From assembly GCA_963971535.1 (NCBI GenBank), contig OZ020589.1, positions 51,188,734-51,252,733 on the forward strand: 64,000 bases of DNA, in the 5' to 3' direction. Origin of the DNA: Notolepis coatsorum (lineage: Eukaryota; Chordata; Actinopteri; Aulopiformes; Paralepididae). Made by a program: the position numbers and the translations under genes. Of this stretch, positions 30,771-42,294 are shown piece by piece (positions within the stretch are counted from its first letter, which is position 1; each line of letters begins with the position of its first letter). The notes under the pieces were generated by a model that worked only from the letters and a program-made list of their open reading frames with translations, did no database searches and was not told the DNA's origin.

Positions 30771-33294
30771 GAGTGATTCATCTGGCCCTCTTGCTGGATT
30801 TACCGGGCCATTGTTCTCACTAGGGCCTTGACCTCGGGGTGGGCCTTGGCCTTGCCAATTTCTTCCCCGGTCCCCCCCCCGAGTGCCTCCCCCTCTGGCT
30901 TGGTAGTCCTGTCCACATTCCCGTGAAATATGTCCAATCTCCCCGCACTTTCAACACTCAACCCGCCGACCTCCATATCCATTCGCGCCCCTTCTTCTAC
31001 CTCCACCTCCTCCTCGTGGCTGCCACCCGGGTGCTCCTCTTGGCCTTTGTTGTTGTTCCGGCGCAGGACCCCCTTGTGTTCCCGCTTGAGCCTGTCTCTG
31101 TTCACGTTGTTCCCCTTCGTAGCCCGTCCCACCTCTTTGTTGTGGGGCCTGGACTAAGGCTTGAAGAAACTCCACTACCTTCCCTGCATCGGCTGGCTGT
31201 TGATACAGGATCCTACGTTGTTGCTCCATATCCTTCTCCTTTGTCTTTTGCTCTTTTTTCCGATACAGTTCAACGTAATGGGCCACCTTTATAAATATAA
31301 AAGTCCACTGCCATACTTGACAATGACACCACCTCTGCCAATTTCTGCCTTACCTCTAGTGGGAGACCGTCTTCAATCTTGGCTCTTAACGTGGCTTCAT
31401 GCATACGGTCAAGTACTGCCTCGTGACCAGTTGTATTCTTCCACGCGGCATAGGCTTGTCGTACGTACAGCCTGGGGTGGATTGTTGCCCCCAGAGTACC
31501 AATCTGAATTTGGTCTGGGTGCAGTCTCGTCGGATAGGTTTCTCGGAGGGCCAGCCACACTACTCCCGTGTATCGTCCGAACAGGTCCGCATCATGCGCT
31601 CCAGTCCCCACATGGCCCTGCAGGGCAGCCATCTCCAGTATCCTTTCCATGCCGTCTTTTCCCATCATGGTTGTCAATAATTTCTTTACATCCCCCATTG
31701 CCAGTTCTTGTCCGACCATCAATTCCTCCAGTTTGGCAATCCACGGGTTGGCCCCATTCTGGAGGTGCGGCAATTTCTGTGTCATGTCAGACGCCTTCCA
31801 GGGGTGATATTCCAGGTCCTGTCCTTTTACTATTATAGGAGCCATGTGGACGGGGGCTTGGGCAGGGGGTTGCTTACTTCTCGTCTGTGATCTGGTCTCT
31901 ATTCTATCCCTCACAGCATCCTCTACCTTCTTGAGGGCCTTTTTCTGCTCTGCTTTTTTGTCTCGCAGGGCGTTTTGTTTTCCCTCAATGTTTTCCCGCA
32001 TCTTGATGATCTCTTTATACTCCGCCGCCCCTTGAACGTATGTACCGTCGTGGCCCGTCAACCGCACTATTATGTCAGCATGGTCGTTGTCCAAATCCAC
32101 GAGCTCCTGGTCTATCCCCATCAGACCGTCTTTTATCTTTATCATCTCCCCCCCAAGTTCGATGTCGATTACCTCAGGCTTCTTACCTTCCTGCGCTGGT
32201 CCGGCGGCTCCCTGTATCTGCACCAACTGTTCTTTCGTGAGACCAATCTCGAAACTGCCACTTGCTACACCCCTGCTGGACTCACGTGGGGAAGGGAGAG
32301 TTTTGTATCCGGAGTGGGGCGCAGAAAATGGGGAGCTTTGTAATAACTCGCGCCGGCGGTCAGACTCTCTCGGGTGGTCAGACTCTCTCTGGTGGTCAGA
32401 CAATTCTAGGGTGTGGCCGTGGCGTGCCTTCATCCTTGCCCAATCTTTCTGTTTTAGCAGTGTCTCATAGCTTTCCCGTCCCGCCTTTTCAGCTTCTTGG
32501 ATCACCCTGGCTCGATCTGACATCTTTTCCGTTCCTTCCCTTTGCCGCGAGGCGGCCACATACTCTCTGTCTGAACGAGCCTGGGTTGAACTGTCTGGTA
32601 GCCTAGCTATCAGCTGAATTGATGTCTTTGCTTGTCCCGTCTCTCTGTTCCCCAGATCATCTGTCAATTCATAAGGGCTTGTCATCTCTAATACAGGTAG
32701 GATGGGGTATATTGGCTCCCCATTCCTACTGGCATATGGCGGGGGTGCTAAAGCTCCCTCTATTCTTTCCTGTTGAGCAATAAGATAGGATGCTGGGGTG
32801 GGTGAGGCTAACTGAACTGCACTTTGGGCGGTGACAGGTGTTGTGTTAGGGGCCAGGGGAGTTATGGTGACCAGGACTACCTCCTCTACTGGTTTGTCTG
32901 CATCATTGCCATTTGCAATGGCCTTCCTTTCACTATCTCTCCTCTCGGCTTCCCGTGCATAAGATTCTATCATGCTTGTTTCTTGCAAATATTTCTTTGC
33001 CCTTGCCACCGTGTCCCCGTGGTATGCATATGCCTTAATTAGCATTCGTATATTAGCTATTAGCTCCAAATCAAAAGAACCCTCGACCGGCCAACGTTTC
33101 GCAAGCTTTTTCCATCTTTCATTCAATCTTTTTGATACATAAATTGCTTTTTCCAAGTAATATTCATTACCTTTTGTCGTGTCGTGTTCGTTGGCAATAA
33201 TCTGTACTGGACTCTCTTCCATCCATCCAATTAGGGTCGACTTATCTGATTTGGTTGCGGCTTTCATTTTCTTATATGCGCTTTTTCTCCCCAT
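30768..33294 (-). pseudogene. gag: ERV gag, one frameshift and one internal stop
   Basis: The structural polyprotein. The open frame begins at 33,339, but the ATG at 33,294 gives Met-Gly at the N-terminus, the usual myristoylation context, so I prefer it. A PPPY late-domain motif lies at open-frame residues 199-202. A charged helical region follows, and a capsid-like region with GANPWIAKLEELMVGQ is near residue 555 onwards. The first frame ends at 31,270. The remainder (31,286-30,951) is in another frame, so a 1-nt indel lies near 31,285. That part is rich in Q, R and G and leads to a CX2CX4HX4C zinc knuckle whose second position is a TGA stop (30,951-30,953). The frame then stays open to the terminal UGA at 30,768-30,770, directly followed by pol in the same frame. 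Confidence 0.85.
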
Positions 33295-34355
33295 TTTCCT
33301 AAAGTTTCCCTTATCTTTTTTATCTTGTAACAATGGCAACAGGCAGAAAAGTATCTTCTGTAATCCCTATCTAAATGTAGGTGTCTATGCTCTTTGTGAC
33401 TGACTCCTACTCGGACAGCCAATAGTGGCACTGTGGGCCCTTCCTATTCTCTTCTGTCCCTTGTTCACCTGAAATTCCTATTCTTACCTGATTTGTGGTG
33501 TTCCGCGTGTCCAATCGAACTGCTGGAGATCAGAGCACACAATGACAACAGTTCTTGTTAATTTATCAACCGGACTTGTACTTTACTCTGTCTATATAAT
33601 CAAATTCCTGAGAGGTTCTTTTCATTCACTGTATGAGTATCTTTTTACTTTCCTCATACACTCTTAAACACGAGACATTTGTAATTGATACATGTGTGTG
33701 ATACCGCCAGTTTCTACTCCCTGTTTTTCTTCTCGTTCGATCTCTGTCAACACACTGGGTTCCTATTTTTTGTCGAATTTCGGCTCTCCTTTACTTCCGC
33801 TTGATTCCACTCCAATTCTGATATTCCTCGGAAAACAAAAACATCTTGATTAGTATAGTTACATCCATTCTTTCACATTCTTTTCCATTATTCAGTACCA
33901 CACCCCCCAGGGGACACTTGTCACCCAGACTCGTGTCCCCAAGAGATAATCTAAAGAATGCTTCGGACACCGCGCCACGCACGCCGTGAGGTGTCAACCC
34001 TGTTTACTGAAGAGACCATAACAGACCCTCCACAGCGGTTTGAACACACCCCACCACAGGTACAAAGCAGTCAGCATCCCAGCAACTTATCCCGTCCTTC
34101 AGGCCAATATCCCCAGAGGCCAGCGCCCTGCCGGACGGCCATGCACAGCCGACCAGACCCAACACCGAACTCCGGGTACACAGCCCCACATTATACAGTC
34201 AACTCACACGTACCTACTATGGAAAAAACAAAATTGCATACACATCCATATCTCGCCAACGGCAACGTACGTTCGTCCAGGCACGTCCCCCGCCCCACAC
34301 CCACACGCACGCCCCGGCCCTCCCACTCCCCAACCCTGAATGTCCACCACCCAGA
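33295..34355 (-). other. Region between env and gag
   Basis: About 1.06 kb without a long frame on the ERV strand. In ERV orientation a pyrimidine-rich stretch ending in CAAG lies at about 33,350-33,324, some 30 nt before the gag ATG. It could serve as a 3' splice site for a gag-pol mRNA; this is a guess from sequence pattern only. Confidence 0.35.
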
Positions 34356-35705
34356 TCAGAGAATAGTTGCCAGCGCGTACGCCGGGCATCTCGGCTTTAA
34401 CGGAACGCCCACACCCACCCTGCCACCCTCCGCGCCATCCCTCACTACCACCATCGTATACGCAGGTGCAGCCGAGCAGTGTGGCTTCTCAGTCGCAGAA
34501 CCAGCCGCGCCGAGAGTCCTGAACACATACGTCACACACACCCTGATCACATTCACACAAACAACTATAACTGCAAACATTACCACAGCACACAGCAGAT
34601 ACTTAACAACCGTCCATCCTATATAGCCCAGCAGACCATGACCCCAGTCTTCCCACGAGTCCTCCCGCGGGACCTGCATCTCCCTAGTAATATTCTGTAA
34701 ATGCTCTATAATCGCTGGCAAGCCACCTTCATCATTTGCTGGGACAAATGTGCAGCATTCCTGACCAATCAATGCACACGTGCCTCCTGAATTCGCCAAC
34801 AGGAAGTTCATAGCTGTCCTTGTTTGTAGTTCCATCAGTCTTAAGGACCGTAGCTCTTGAGCCTCCAGGCTCATGCCCCTCGCGGTTGTAGCCGCCATAT
34901 TCTCAAATACCCTCACTAAATGGTCCAGTTCACCCATGTTTGCATACGTCCCATACCAGGGAAACGCCACCCTGAAAAAGTGGTCCACATCCCTCCTCCT
35001 CCTTGTCTTGGGAAGCGTTGGCAAAACGTCTGATACCCTCATAGCCGGTACTAAATACCCCAACGCACACCTTCCCCTCCAGTTAATCGGTAACGCGGCA
35101 TACGCAAACTCACCACAAATCCAAAACGCCCCACTAGGGGCTGGCGCCTCTGAATCCTTACCCCAGACCCCACTATCTCCCAAGCAGCCGTCCAAATACC
35201 CCACGCTTTTACCACCGGATTTCCCCTCCACGCACATCTCAAACCCAGCCGCCCTAAACGCTACTGGAATGGGGCTACTGTCCCTTAGTGCTCCATACCC
35301 TACAACTTTATTTGACCCTGACCCCCGGCCCAAATACCTCTCAATTCTATCATGACCCACCCCGTCGCACAGGCGAGGGTCAGGCGAATCCCTTAACACG
35401 TTGGCATGACACTTCGTTATGGGGTGCACAATCAGAGGAAGACCCGCGTCGGCCGCTTGTGGGGACAAGCCGCACACATAGCAATCTGACCTATTAGCCA
35501 TCTTAGCCACTGTCCTCGCCATCCCCAAAAACAGATTCCCGCGATGGTCTGGCAGCGACCTTCTGCCCACTACCACCACCTCTGGCTGTTCAGGCCGCTG
35601 AAATGGACCATACAGTATCACACTGGCCAACACACACAACCAAACCACCGCCACAGCACACCCCAGAAGCACCCGCCTACTACTTTCACTCAAACCAGGA
35701 ACCAT
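34356..35705 (-). CDS. env: ERV envelope glycoprotein, gamma type, 5' of gag
   Basis: 449-aa envelope precursor, uninterrupted. A hydrophobic N-terminal segment (about residues 12-33) would serve as signal or signal-anchor. SU is short (to about 238) and contains a CXXC motif, CYVC at 75-78, and an FWICG block near its end. RRRR at 235-238 is a furin-type cleavage site. TM contains the heptad and immunosuppressive-like region leading to the CX6CC motif (Cys310, Cys317, Cys318), two N-glycosylation sequons (NRS at 71, NIT at 339), a membrane span at about 358-395 and a cytoplasmic tail. CXXC plus CX6CC is the signature of covalently linked gamma-type Env. It lies between the 5' LTR and gag, whereas retroviruses normally place env after pol. 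Confidence 0.9.
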   Translation of the reverse strand: MVPGLSESSRRVLLGCAVAVVWLCVLASVILYGPFQRPEQPEVVVVGRRSLPDHRGNLFLGMARTVAKMANRSDCYVCGLSPQAADAGLPLIVHPITKCHANVLRDSPDPRLCDGVGHDRIERYLGRGSGSNKVVGYGALRDSSPIPVAFRAAGFEMCVEGKSGGKSVGYLDGCLGDSGVWGKDSEAPAPSGAFWICGEFAYAALPINWRGRCALGYLVPAMRVSDVLPTLPKTRRRRDVDHFFRVAFPWYGTYANMGELDHLVRVFENMAATTARGMSLEAQELRSLRLMELQTRTAMNFLLANSGGTCALIGQECCTFVPANDEGGLPAIIEHLQNITREMQVPREDSWEDWGHGLLGYIGWTVVKYLLCAVVMFAVIVVCVNVIRVCVTYVFRTLGAAGSATEKPHCSAAPAYTMVVVRDGAEGGRVGVGVPLKPRCPAYALATIL

Positions 35706-36753
35706 GTCGAGTGTTCCGTCCTCCTCCTCGTTCCTCCTTCACCGGCGCGTGTCCTAATATGTCCTGCAATCCCCACAAATAACAACATAGCTTTATAACT
35801 ACACACTCCACAGTCCACTGACACGAAGGCCCCAACCTAAACACAATACCAGGACACCCCGGCACCCCTTGGAGGGCAGGAGAGAGAGGCCGTGACGAGA
35901 CCGCCGACCGGTCAAGAGAGGACCGGGCCAGTGGGAAAACATGTAACTCTAGGCCAGATTTAAGAAGGAAGAGGGGGGAGAGAGAGAAGGGTTCAGGGAG
36001 TGAGGTAAAGGATGGAGAGGGGGGGTAGAAGAGAAAAGGGAGAGGGGGGGGGGGGGAGAGGGAAGGGAGAGAAAAAGCAAAGGGAATGAGGGAGAAAAAA
36101 GGGAGAGAGAGAAAGCAATGTAGAAGGGGGGGGAGGAGAGGGAAGGGAGAAAAAAGGAGAGGGGGGGGTGAGAGGGAAGGGAGAGAAAGTGAGAGAGAGA
36201 AAGGGGGGGAGAGGGAAAAAAGGAGAGGGGGGGGGGAGAGAAGGGGGGGGGGGGAGAGGGAAGGGAGAGAGAGTGCAAAGGGAGGGAAATGGGGGGGTAG
36301 AAGGAAAAAAAGGAGAGGGGGGGGGTGTAGGGAGTGTAGGGAGAGAGAGAATGAGGGGGGGTTAGGGAGAGAGAGAGGAAGAGAGGGAGAGAGAGGGAGG
36401 CAAGGGGGGTAGGGAGAGAGAGAGGGAAAGAGGGAGAGAGAGGGAGGCAAGGGGGGTGTAGAGAGAGAGAGAGAGGGAGAGAGAGGGGGGGTAGGTGGTG
36501 GGGAGGGAGGGAGGGAGGTAGGGAAAGAGAGAGAGAGAGGGAGAGAGGGAGAGAGAGAGGGGGGGGTAGGTGGTGGGGAGGGAGGGAGGGAGGTAGGGAA
36601 AGAGAGAGGAGGGGGGGGCAGGGAGAGAGAGCGGGAGAGAGAGAAAGGAGGGGGAGGGGGGGGGGGGCACGTGGTCCCAAACAGACCCGTTCCTAACCGT
36701 AAAACATATCACACAATACGTCATACATTGCAAGGGGGAGGGAGAGAGAGGGG

Positions 36754-36807
<54 letters not shown>

Positions 36808-39130
36808 AGGGAGAGAGAGGAGAAGGGGGGGTGTAGGGAGTGTAGGGAGAGAGAGAAGGAGGGGGGGTTAGGGAGAAAGAGAGGAAGAGAGGGAGAGAGA
36901 GGGAGGCAAGGGGGGTATAGAGAGAGAGAGAGGGAGAGAGGGAGAGAGAAGGGAGAGAGAGGAGAAGGGGGGGTGTAGGGAGTGTAGGGAGGGAGGGAGG
37001 GAGGTAGGGAAAGAGAGAGAGAGAGGGAGAGAGAGGGTGGGGGGGTAGGTGGTGGGGAGGGAGGGAGGGAGGTAGGGAAAGAGAGAGGAGGGGGGGTAGG
37101 GAGAGAGAGAAAGAGAGGAGAGAGAGAGAGGAGGGGGGGTTCTAACAAAGGGACATATATATCTAACCATACTGAAGCCACGCACGACATAAACTGCACC
37201 AGCTAAACGCTTCCTGTATCTGCCCAGGACGGGAGTCCAAATGACGCCTCTACCGCCCCCTAGCGCAGTTCCAACCACATTGCTCTGTAAATATAAATCC
37301 CTTACAATGGCCACCCCTTGCCCCGTCTAAAATGGCGACCACGGCGCTCCACTTAAAATGGCCGCAAATCGCGAGACTTCCCCAGGATCCCCTCCAGCCT
37401 GCGTCAGCAGGCAGGACGGAAGCCCCAGGTCTGATTCTGGCGCCACCTAGTGTACTTTTAACCACAACTCAATTCCATTCCACTCGTTCACGTCTCACAC
37501 CACACATATAGTCCTCTCTCACAAGTGCGCATGCGCTAATCTCTCACACGGCCCACTCATTCTCCACACATCCAGCATCCGTTCAAACATTAGCCAATAC
37601 TGCAATTCACACGACGCATTCAACATCAATGACAATTCAGTTGCACTGTAATATCATCTCATTCACAACATACAGTATTGAATAACCCCAGCGAGCCACG
37701 ACGAGCTAATATAGCATGTAGCTTAGCTTAGCCGCTTGTCTACGACCAGCGGCCTACCACACCCTATAGCTTGCGCGCTACGACACGCAAGCGCTTCGAC
37801 AAGCACGAGCTTTGACGAGCACGCGCTTTGACTAGCACGAGCTTTGACGAGCATGCACGCGCCCCCGCTTCACGGTTCGGTGGCACAACGGACGTGGCGC
37901 ACACACTGGTATAACGTTAAAAACAGTTCTTAATCATAACATAAGTGCCAGTTTACAGATTTAATCCATATTATATCAACCAACTTACAACACAACCATA
38001 AGTCCTTTTGTCATCCAAACATACATATCACTGCCACCCCTAACCATAAATGAAAACACAAACATCCATCCAGATTTACCTATTATTGTTCCTCGAATGT
38101 CCGCGCGGCAGTTTTCAATCGCACACACTTACTATACCGAATGTCTAAGTTTACAACAGTTTTGCAATAGAACCGCCACTAAGTACTAAGTCAGTCTTTC
38201 AACCGAAATGTTTTCAAGCACCATCGTTCGCCCCTTATTACAGCGCACGTAATCAATTAATATGCCGGCGTGTTAACGTATTAAATAGGACCTCCTTAGG
38301 CTTTCGGGTTATTTTAATCCGCAAAACTCAACTTGCCGACAACCCCCTCGCCGTCTTGATCCAATTGAATATGTCCTAAAACGATCATAATTCTCCATTT
38401 AATTCGGCCGATAGTCCCCGCAGATACCACGTCCCGTCGTATTGCCGGTCATCACGTTAATCCCAGAAAACTATGTTACAACCTCGTAAACACTAGCCAG
38501 CCCCGCTTATATTAATCGTGTCGTGTTCTTCCTGTAATCGCACAACAAGTTCCCTGATTTATACCGATCCCCCTTCATTTCTACCATACCCGATTACATA
38601 ATCCAAACAGCGTTTGAGCCACCGCATCCACGTCTCGGTGAAACACATCTTGCCCGGGTGCCGATTTGAGTACCCGCCACCCCGACGAGACCTGTCTCAC
38701 CTCCCCGGCGCAAATACATGGCTCCCCCACTGTTCAGACACGCAAAAATTATCAACATTATAGCGCCCATCTCCTGAGAAATGTATTAGGTCTCCATAAC
38801 CCAGGATATGCATCTGTCGAATGCCAAATCAGATATACCGAGCCTCATGATCAGTTAAGCATTTCATCTGCCGCAGTCCGACGCCTCGACCTACACCATA
38901 AACCAGATAGTTGTGCGCCCCCAACATGTCTTCATATTACAATAATATGAGGCAATACTTTAACAACCCCCCTTCTGGTTCGAACTGAATGACCGTAATC
39001 CCCATCATCACTCACCTGTTTATCAGGACCGAAACTGGAGCAGCTCTGGTCGACGATGTCGTTTTGTTGAGGGTGATGAAATGAAGAAGTAAATAAAAAA
39101 AGTTCTCGTTCCACGGCCGCTACTCGTTCT
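35706..39130 (-). other. ERV 5' leader
   Basis: 3.4 kb between the PBS and env. It contains the C/U-rich tract (37,140-35,955 in ERV orientation) and, near 37,770-37,850, short repeats of a 'gacgagcacgagcttt' type. No coding frame other than low-complexity ones is seen. A leader this long is unusual for a gamma-type ERV. Confidence 0.55.
35955..37140. repeat. 1.2 kb purine/pyrimidine tract in ERV leader
   Basis: Almost pure G and A on the plus strand (C and U in ERV RNA), built of gagaga, gggagg and gtagggag motifs with several internal duplications, for example blocks starting with 'gtgtagggagtgtaggg'. Overlapping SLSLPP-type frames are by-products. Confidence 0.9.
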
Positions 39131-39147
39131 GGGGTCAAACGGCACCA
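39131..39147 (-). promoter_or_regulatory. ERV primer-binding site, tRNA-His-like
   Basis: In ERV orientation the sequence two bases after the LTR reads TGGTGCCGTTTGACCCC. The first nine bases equal the complement of the tRNA-His 3' end; the rest does not match well. tRNA-His priming is known for walleye dermal sarcoma virus. The tRNA assignment is tentative. Confidence 0.5.
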
Positions 39148-39656
39148 AATGTAGTATCTTCCTAGCTTATTCCTCTACCTGCTCTGCGTTGTGTTAAACC
39201 TTAAAAAGCCTTGAAGTACTATATTTACAAAAGCAGTAAACCAGGTAATGGTTTTGCTGCTGCGGCACGGCCGGAGGCGGTGACGATGATTTGAGAAAGC
39301 GAGGTCGGAGCATTTTGATACTTTGAAGAATCCGTTGTTTAATGAAAAAGGATTTCAATCAATACAAATCAATCAACGATTTGAAAGAACAATTGCAATA
39401 AAACCTGAATGGAAGACCTCACTATGCCGAGGTTCATTAGGCTTTAGACTAAATATTCTATATCTATGGGCTCGACGTCTTATTCTCGTTCTTCCGTTGT
39501 TAGCTCTCGTCTGCTCCCAGTGCCGTCTCGCCGCTGTCTTCTTTGTCCAGTGGAGGAAGAGTGTGGATTCGCTGTTGTTTCCTGTCTGTCGTTCGTGGGG
39601 TTGTGTCGCTCTCTCTCCAGAGCGCGTCATCTTAAAGTCTAAGTCTCCGCCCCCAA

Positions 39657-40913
39657 TTTAACCTGTCCTTAGAACAGGCTGTCATCCCCACCTGCCTGAA
39701 GAAGTCCACTATTATCCCTGTACCCAAAAAATCCAAGCCTGCTTGCCTCAACGACTACCGCCCTGTAGCTCTCACCTCCATAGCCATGAAGTGCTTTGAG
39801 AAGCTAGTAAAGGGCTACATCTGCTCCTCCCTCCCCATCAACATGGACCCCCTGCAATTTGCATACCGCCCCAACAGGTCCACGGAGGACGCCATATCCC
39901 ATGTGCTGCACACAGCAGCATCACACCTGGACAAGAGGCAGGGGAACTATGTGAGAATGCTATTCATCGACTACAGCTCGGCATTCAATACCATAGTCCC
40001 CTCCATACTCATAGCCAAGCTCAGGGACCTGGGCTTGGGCTATGACCTCTGCCAGTGGGTCTTGGACTTCCTGACTGGCAGACCCCAGGTGGTGAGAGCA
40101 GGCAACTGCACCTCCTCATCCATCACCCTCAACATAGGGGCCCCCCAGGGCTGTGTTCTGAGTCCCCTCCTCTACTCCCTGTACACACACGACTGTGTGG
40201 CTCAGCGGAGTAGCAATACAATCGTCAAATTTGCTGACGACACAGTGGTGGTGGGCCTGATCTCTGCCAACGACGAGAGGGCCTACCTGGAAGAGGTCAA
40301 GGTCCTGGCGGGATGGTGCCAGGAAAACAGCCTCTCCCTGAACGTCAGCAAAACAAAGGAGATGATTGTGGACTTCAGGAGGTCGGGGGTCAAGGACTAC
40401 AGCCCCCTCAGCATCGACGGGGCACCGGTTGAGAGAGTCAACAGCTTCAAGTACCTCGGAGCCCACATATCCGAGGACTTGAAATGGACCATACACATTA
40501 ACAGTGTGGTGAAGAAGGCACGACAACGCCTCTACTTCCTCAGGCGCCTAAGGAAGTTCCAAGTCAGCCAGAAGATCCTTAAGAACTTCTACTCATGTAC
40601 AATAGAGAGCATCTTGACCGGCAACATCACCTCCTGGTTTGGGAATAGCACTGCAAAAGACCAAAGCAGACTACAAAGAGTGACACGTTCAGCCGAACGC
40701 ACAATTGGAGGGGGGCTCCCCACCCTCCAGAACATTTACTACAAGCGTTGCAAGGGGAAGGCTAAGAGAATTATTAAGGACTCGAGCCACCCGAACAACT
40801 GCCTCTTTGAACTGCTGCCGTCAGGCAAGCGATACAGGAGTCTCAAGGCGAGCACAGAAAGACTCAGAAGTAGCTTCTATCCCCAGGCCATCAGGCTGCT
40901 AAACGAACAATGA
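39657..40913 (+). pseudogene. Rex1-like LINE ORF2, RT to C-terminus (5'-truncated)
   Basis: The frame is open from the insertion point to the stop at 40,911-40,913; the first ATG (39,786, giving 375 aa) is internal to the protein. Blocks: [34 protein letters not shown] (RT motif A with the SSAFNTI form typical of Rex1), [25 protein letters not shown] (catalytic FADD), [14 protein letters not shown] and the C-terminal QAIRLLNEQ. The endonuclease domain is missing because of 5' truncation, so it cannot act on its own. What remains is undamaged. Confidence 0.88.
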
Positions 40914-41410
40914 ATGAACACTACACAACAACAACCACCAAACACACATAGCACACACATCCACATGCACACACTCACTTTAAACAAACACACTGTAGCA
41001 CCCACTACACACACTTTATAGCACACACCCACTTTAAACAAACACACTGTAGCACCCACTCCCCACACTTTATATTTATGGATGAAGGATTGCACTACAA
41101 CTCGTACACCTTACTGTAAATTGTACCTAAAATTGTACCTCATCCCATTTCTGCTTTGCACTAGATAGTACTGTACATTAGTACACTGCATAGTTGTGTA
41201 TTGTATATTATATGGTAACTCAGAACATTGTACATATGTCTATACCGAACAACTGTGACCTCTTTTTCTTCTTCTAAATTCATGCTATATTATGTTATTA
41301 TGTTATTTGATACTATCTTGTCTAGCACAGTCTCTGGAGCGTAACAGTAAGAAGCATTTTGTATGAAAGTATTCTGTACTTCTGTATGACAACTATTAAA
41401 GAACTTGAAC
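39657..41410 (+). mobile_element. Rex1/Babar-like LINE, 5'-truncated, in ERV LTR
   Basis: Inserted in the ERV 5' LTR after CGCCCCCAA; the LTR resumes at ATTACGTCATG. It contains the RT and C-terminal half of ORF2, about 500 bp of 3' UTR and a (CTTGAA)n tail. It must be younger than the ERV. No target duplication longer than two bases is evident. Confidence 0.9.
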
Positions 41411-42024
41411 TTGAACATTACGTCATGAGGGCGGGTCTTTCTGAGCGTTACCGAGCTCCCTTATTGGAAGACCAGTAGCCCTGTCTGTCAATAGGCTAGT
41501 CAGCCTTGAATAGCGACAGAACGGAATTCCTTATTAGGCATTTTCTAGCAGTTTCTAACAGAAGGGGTGTGAAGGCTTGGTTTCAAATGGGGAACCTGCT
41601 AATCTAATCTAGTTCCGACTTTCTTTTGTTCACAGGGGTAGAATGCAAAACACCTCCGTGTTTTTCCCTTCCCCTCCACAAAAGGCTTCTTCTGAGCTTA
41701 TTATACTTGGAGACCATTTGTCTGGCTCTAATCAACATTATCTCTAAATCTTCCAAGAAGGCTATTTGATTCTGAGGCTCGTAAACAGCCGCCTAGGGTA
41801 GGAATTTCAGTAGGCATTGTAAACACGGGTAGATGCTAATTTACTCAACTGCTTATTCACCTCCTCTCCAGGAGATCAAAATAAGGACAGTTTTAGAGCA
41901 ATGGAGGGGGGTGGCTTTGAGTTAGTTATGTATAATGTTGCAATTTACCTCCATCCAATTTGCCATTCTGAGTTCCGTGGTGTACAGTACAATTTTACAC
42001 AGTTTTGTTGAGAAAACTACCACA

Positions 42025-42294
42025 TCTCCATTAGAATCTTTTGTACATCTGTACTCCATTCTTCAGTCTCGGCCGTTCTCTCTTACAACGCCACCGTGTC
42101 TTTCTCCTGTTTCAGCAACTTTTCGTCAATTGACTCAAGTCTCTTATTTATTTCTTCTTTGAGTTCGTCTTGTCCTTTCTTTACTTCTTCTCTGAGTCTG
42201 TCTATACTTGTCTGTATGCTTTGCGTGTTCGCTTCGTTTACCTTCACGCTAGTTTGCATGCTTGCCTGTATGTCCCGAATACTGGCTCCGAGTT
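42025..42294 (-). pseudogene. L1-like LINE ORF1, coiled-coil part
   Basis: On the minus strand this 270-bp piece reads a charged heptad region (REEVKKGQDELKEEINKRLE) typical of the L1 ORF1 coiled coil that trimerises the protein. An in-frame TAA occurs near 42,087, before the junction with the RNA-binding part. It lies between the ERV (TSD TCTC at 42,025) and DIRS-like copy 2. Confidence 0.8.

Larger units (their letters stand above)
24644..42024 (-). mobile_element. Endogenous retrovirus with env upstream of gag
   Basis: A 17.4 kb provirus, of which about 1.75 kb is a later LINE insertion in the 5' LTR. It has two LTRs beginning TGTGGTAG and ending ACTACA (in its own orientation) and a 4-bp target duplication TCTC at 24,640-24,643 and 42,025-42,028. 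Reading 5' to 3' on the minus strand: 5' LTR (42,024-39,150), PBS (about 39,147-39,131), leader with a C/U-rich tract (39,130-35,706), env (35,705-34,356), gag (33,294-30,768), pro-pol (30,767-26,334), short 3' region, 3' LTR (25,751-24,644). Env and Pol style is gammaretrovirus-like. LTRs are about 99% alike by eye, so the insertion is recent. Gag is broken by a frameshift and a stop, so this copy is defective. Confidence 0.9.
39150..42024 (-). repeat. ERV 5' LTR, split by a LINE
   Basis: Same sequence as the 3' LTR, interrupted at about 39,657-41,410 by a plus-strand Rex1-like LINE. Excluding the insert it is about 1.12 kb. The outer end, AACTACCACA on the plus strand, is followed by the TCTC target duplication. 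Confidence 0.92.

Noticed and set aside
35686-37314. Large minus-strand frames rich in SLSLPPS
   Set aside because: By-products of the purine/pyrimidine tract in the ERV leader; low complexity, with overlapping frames of the same composition.
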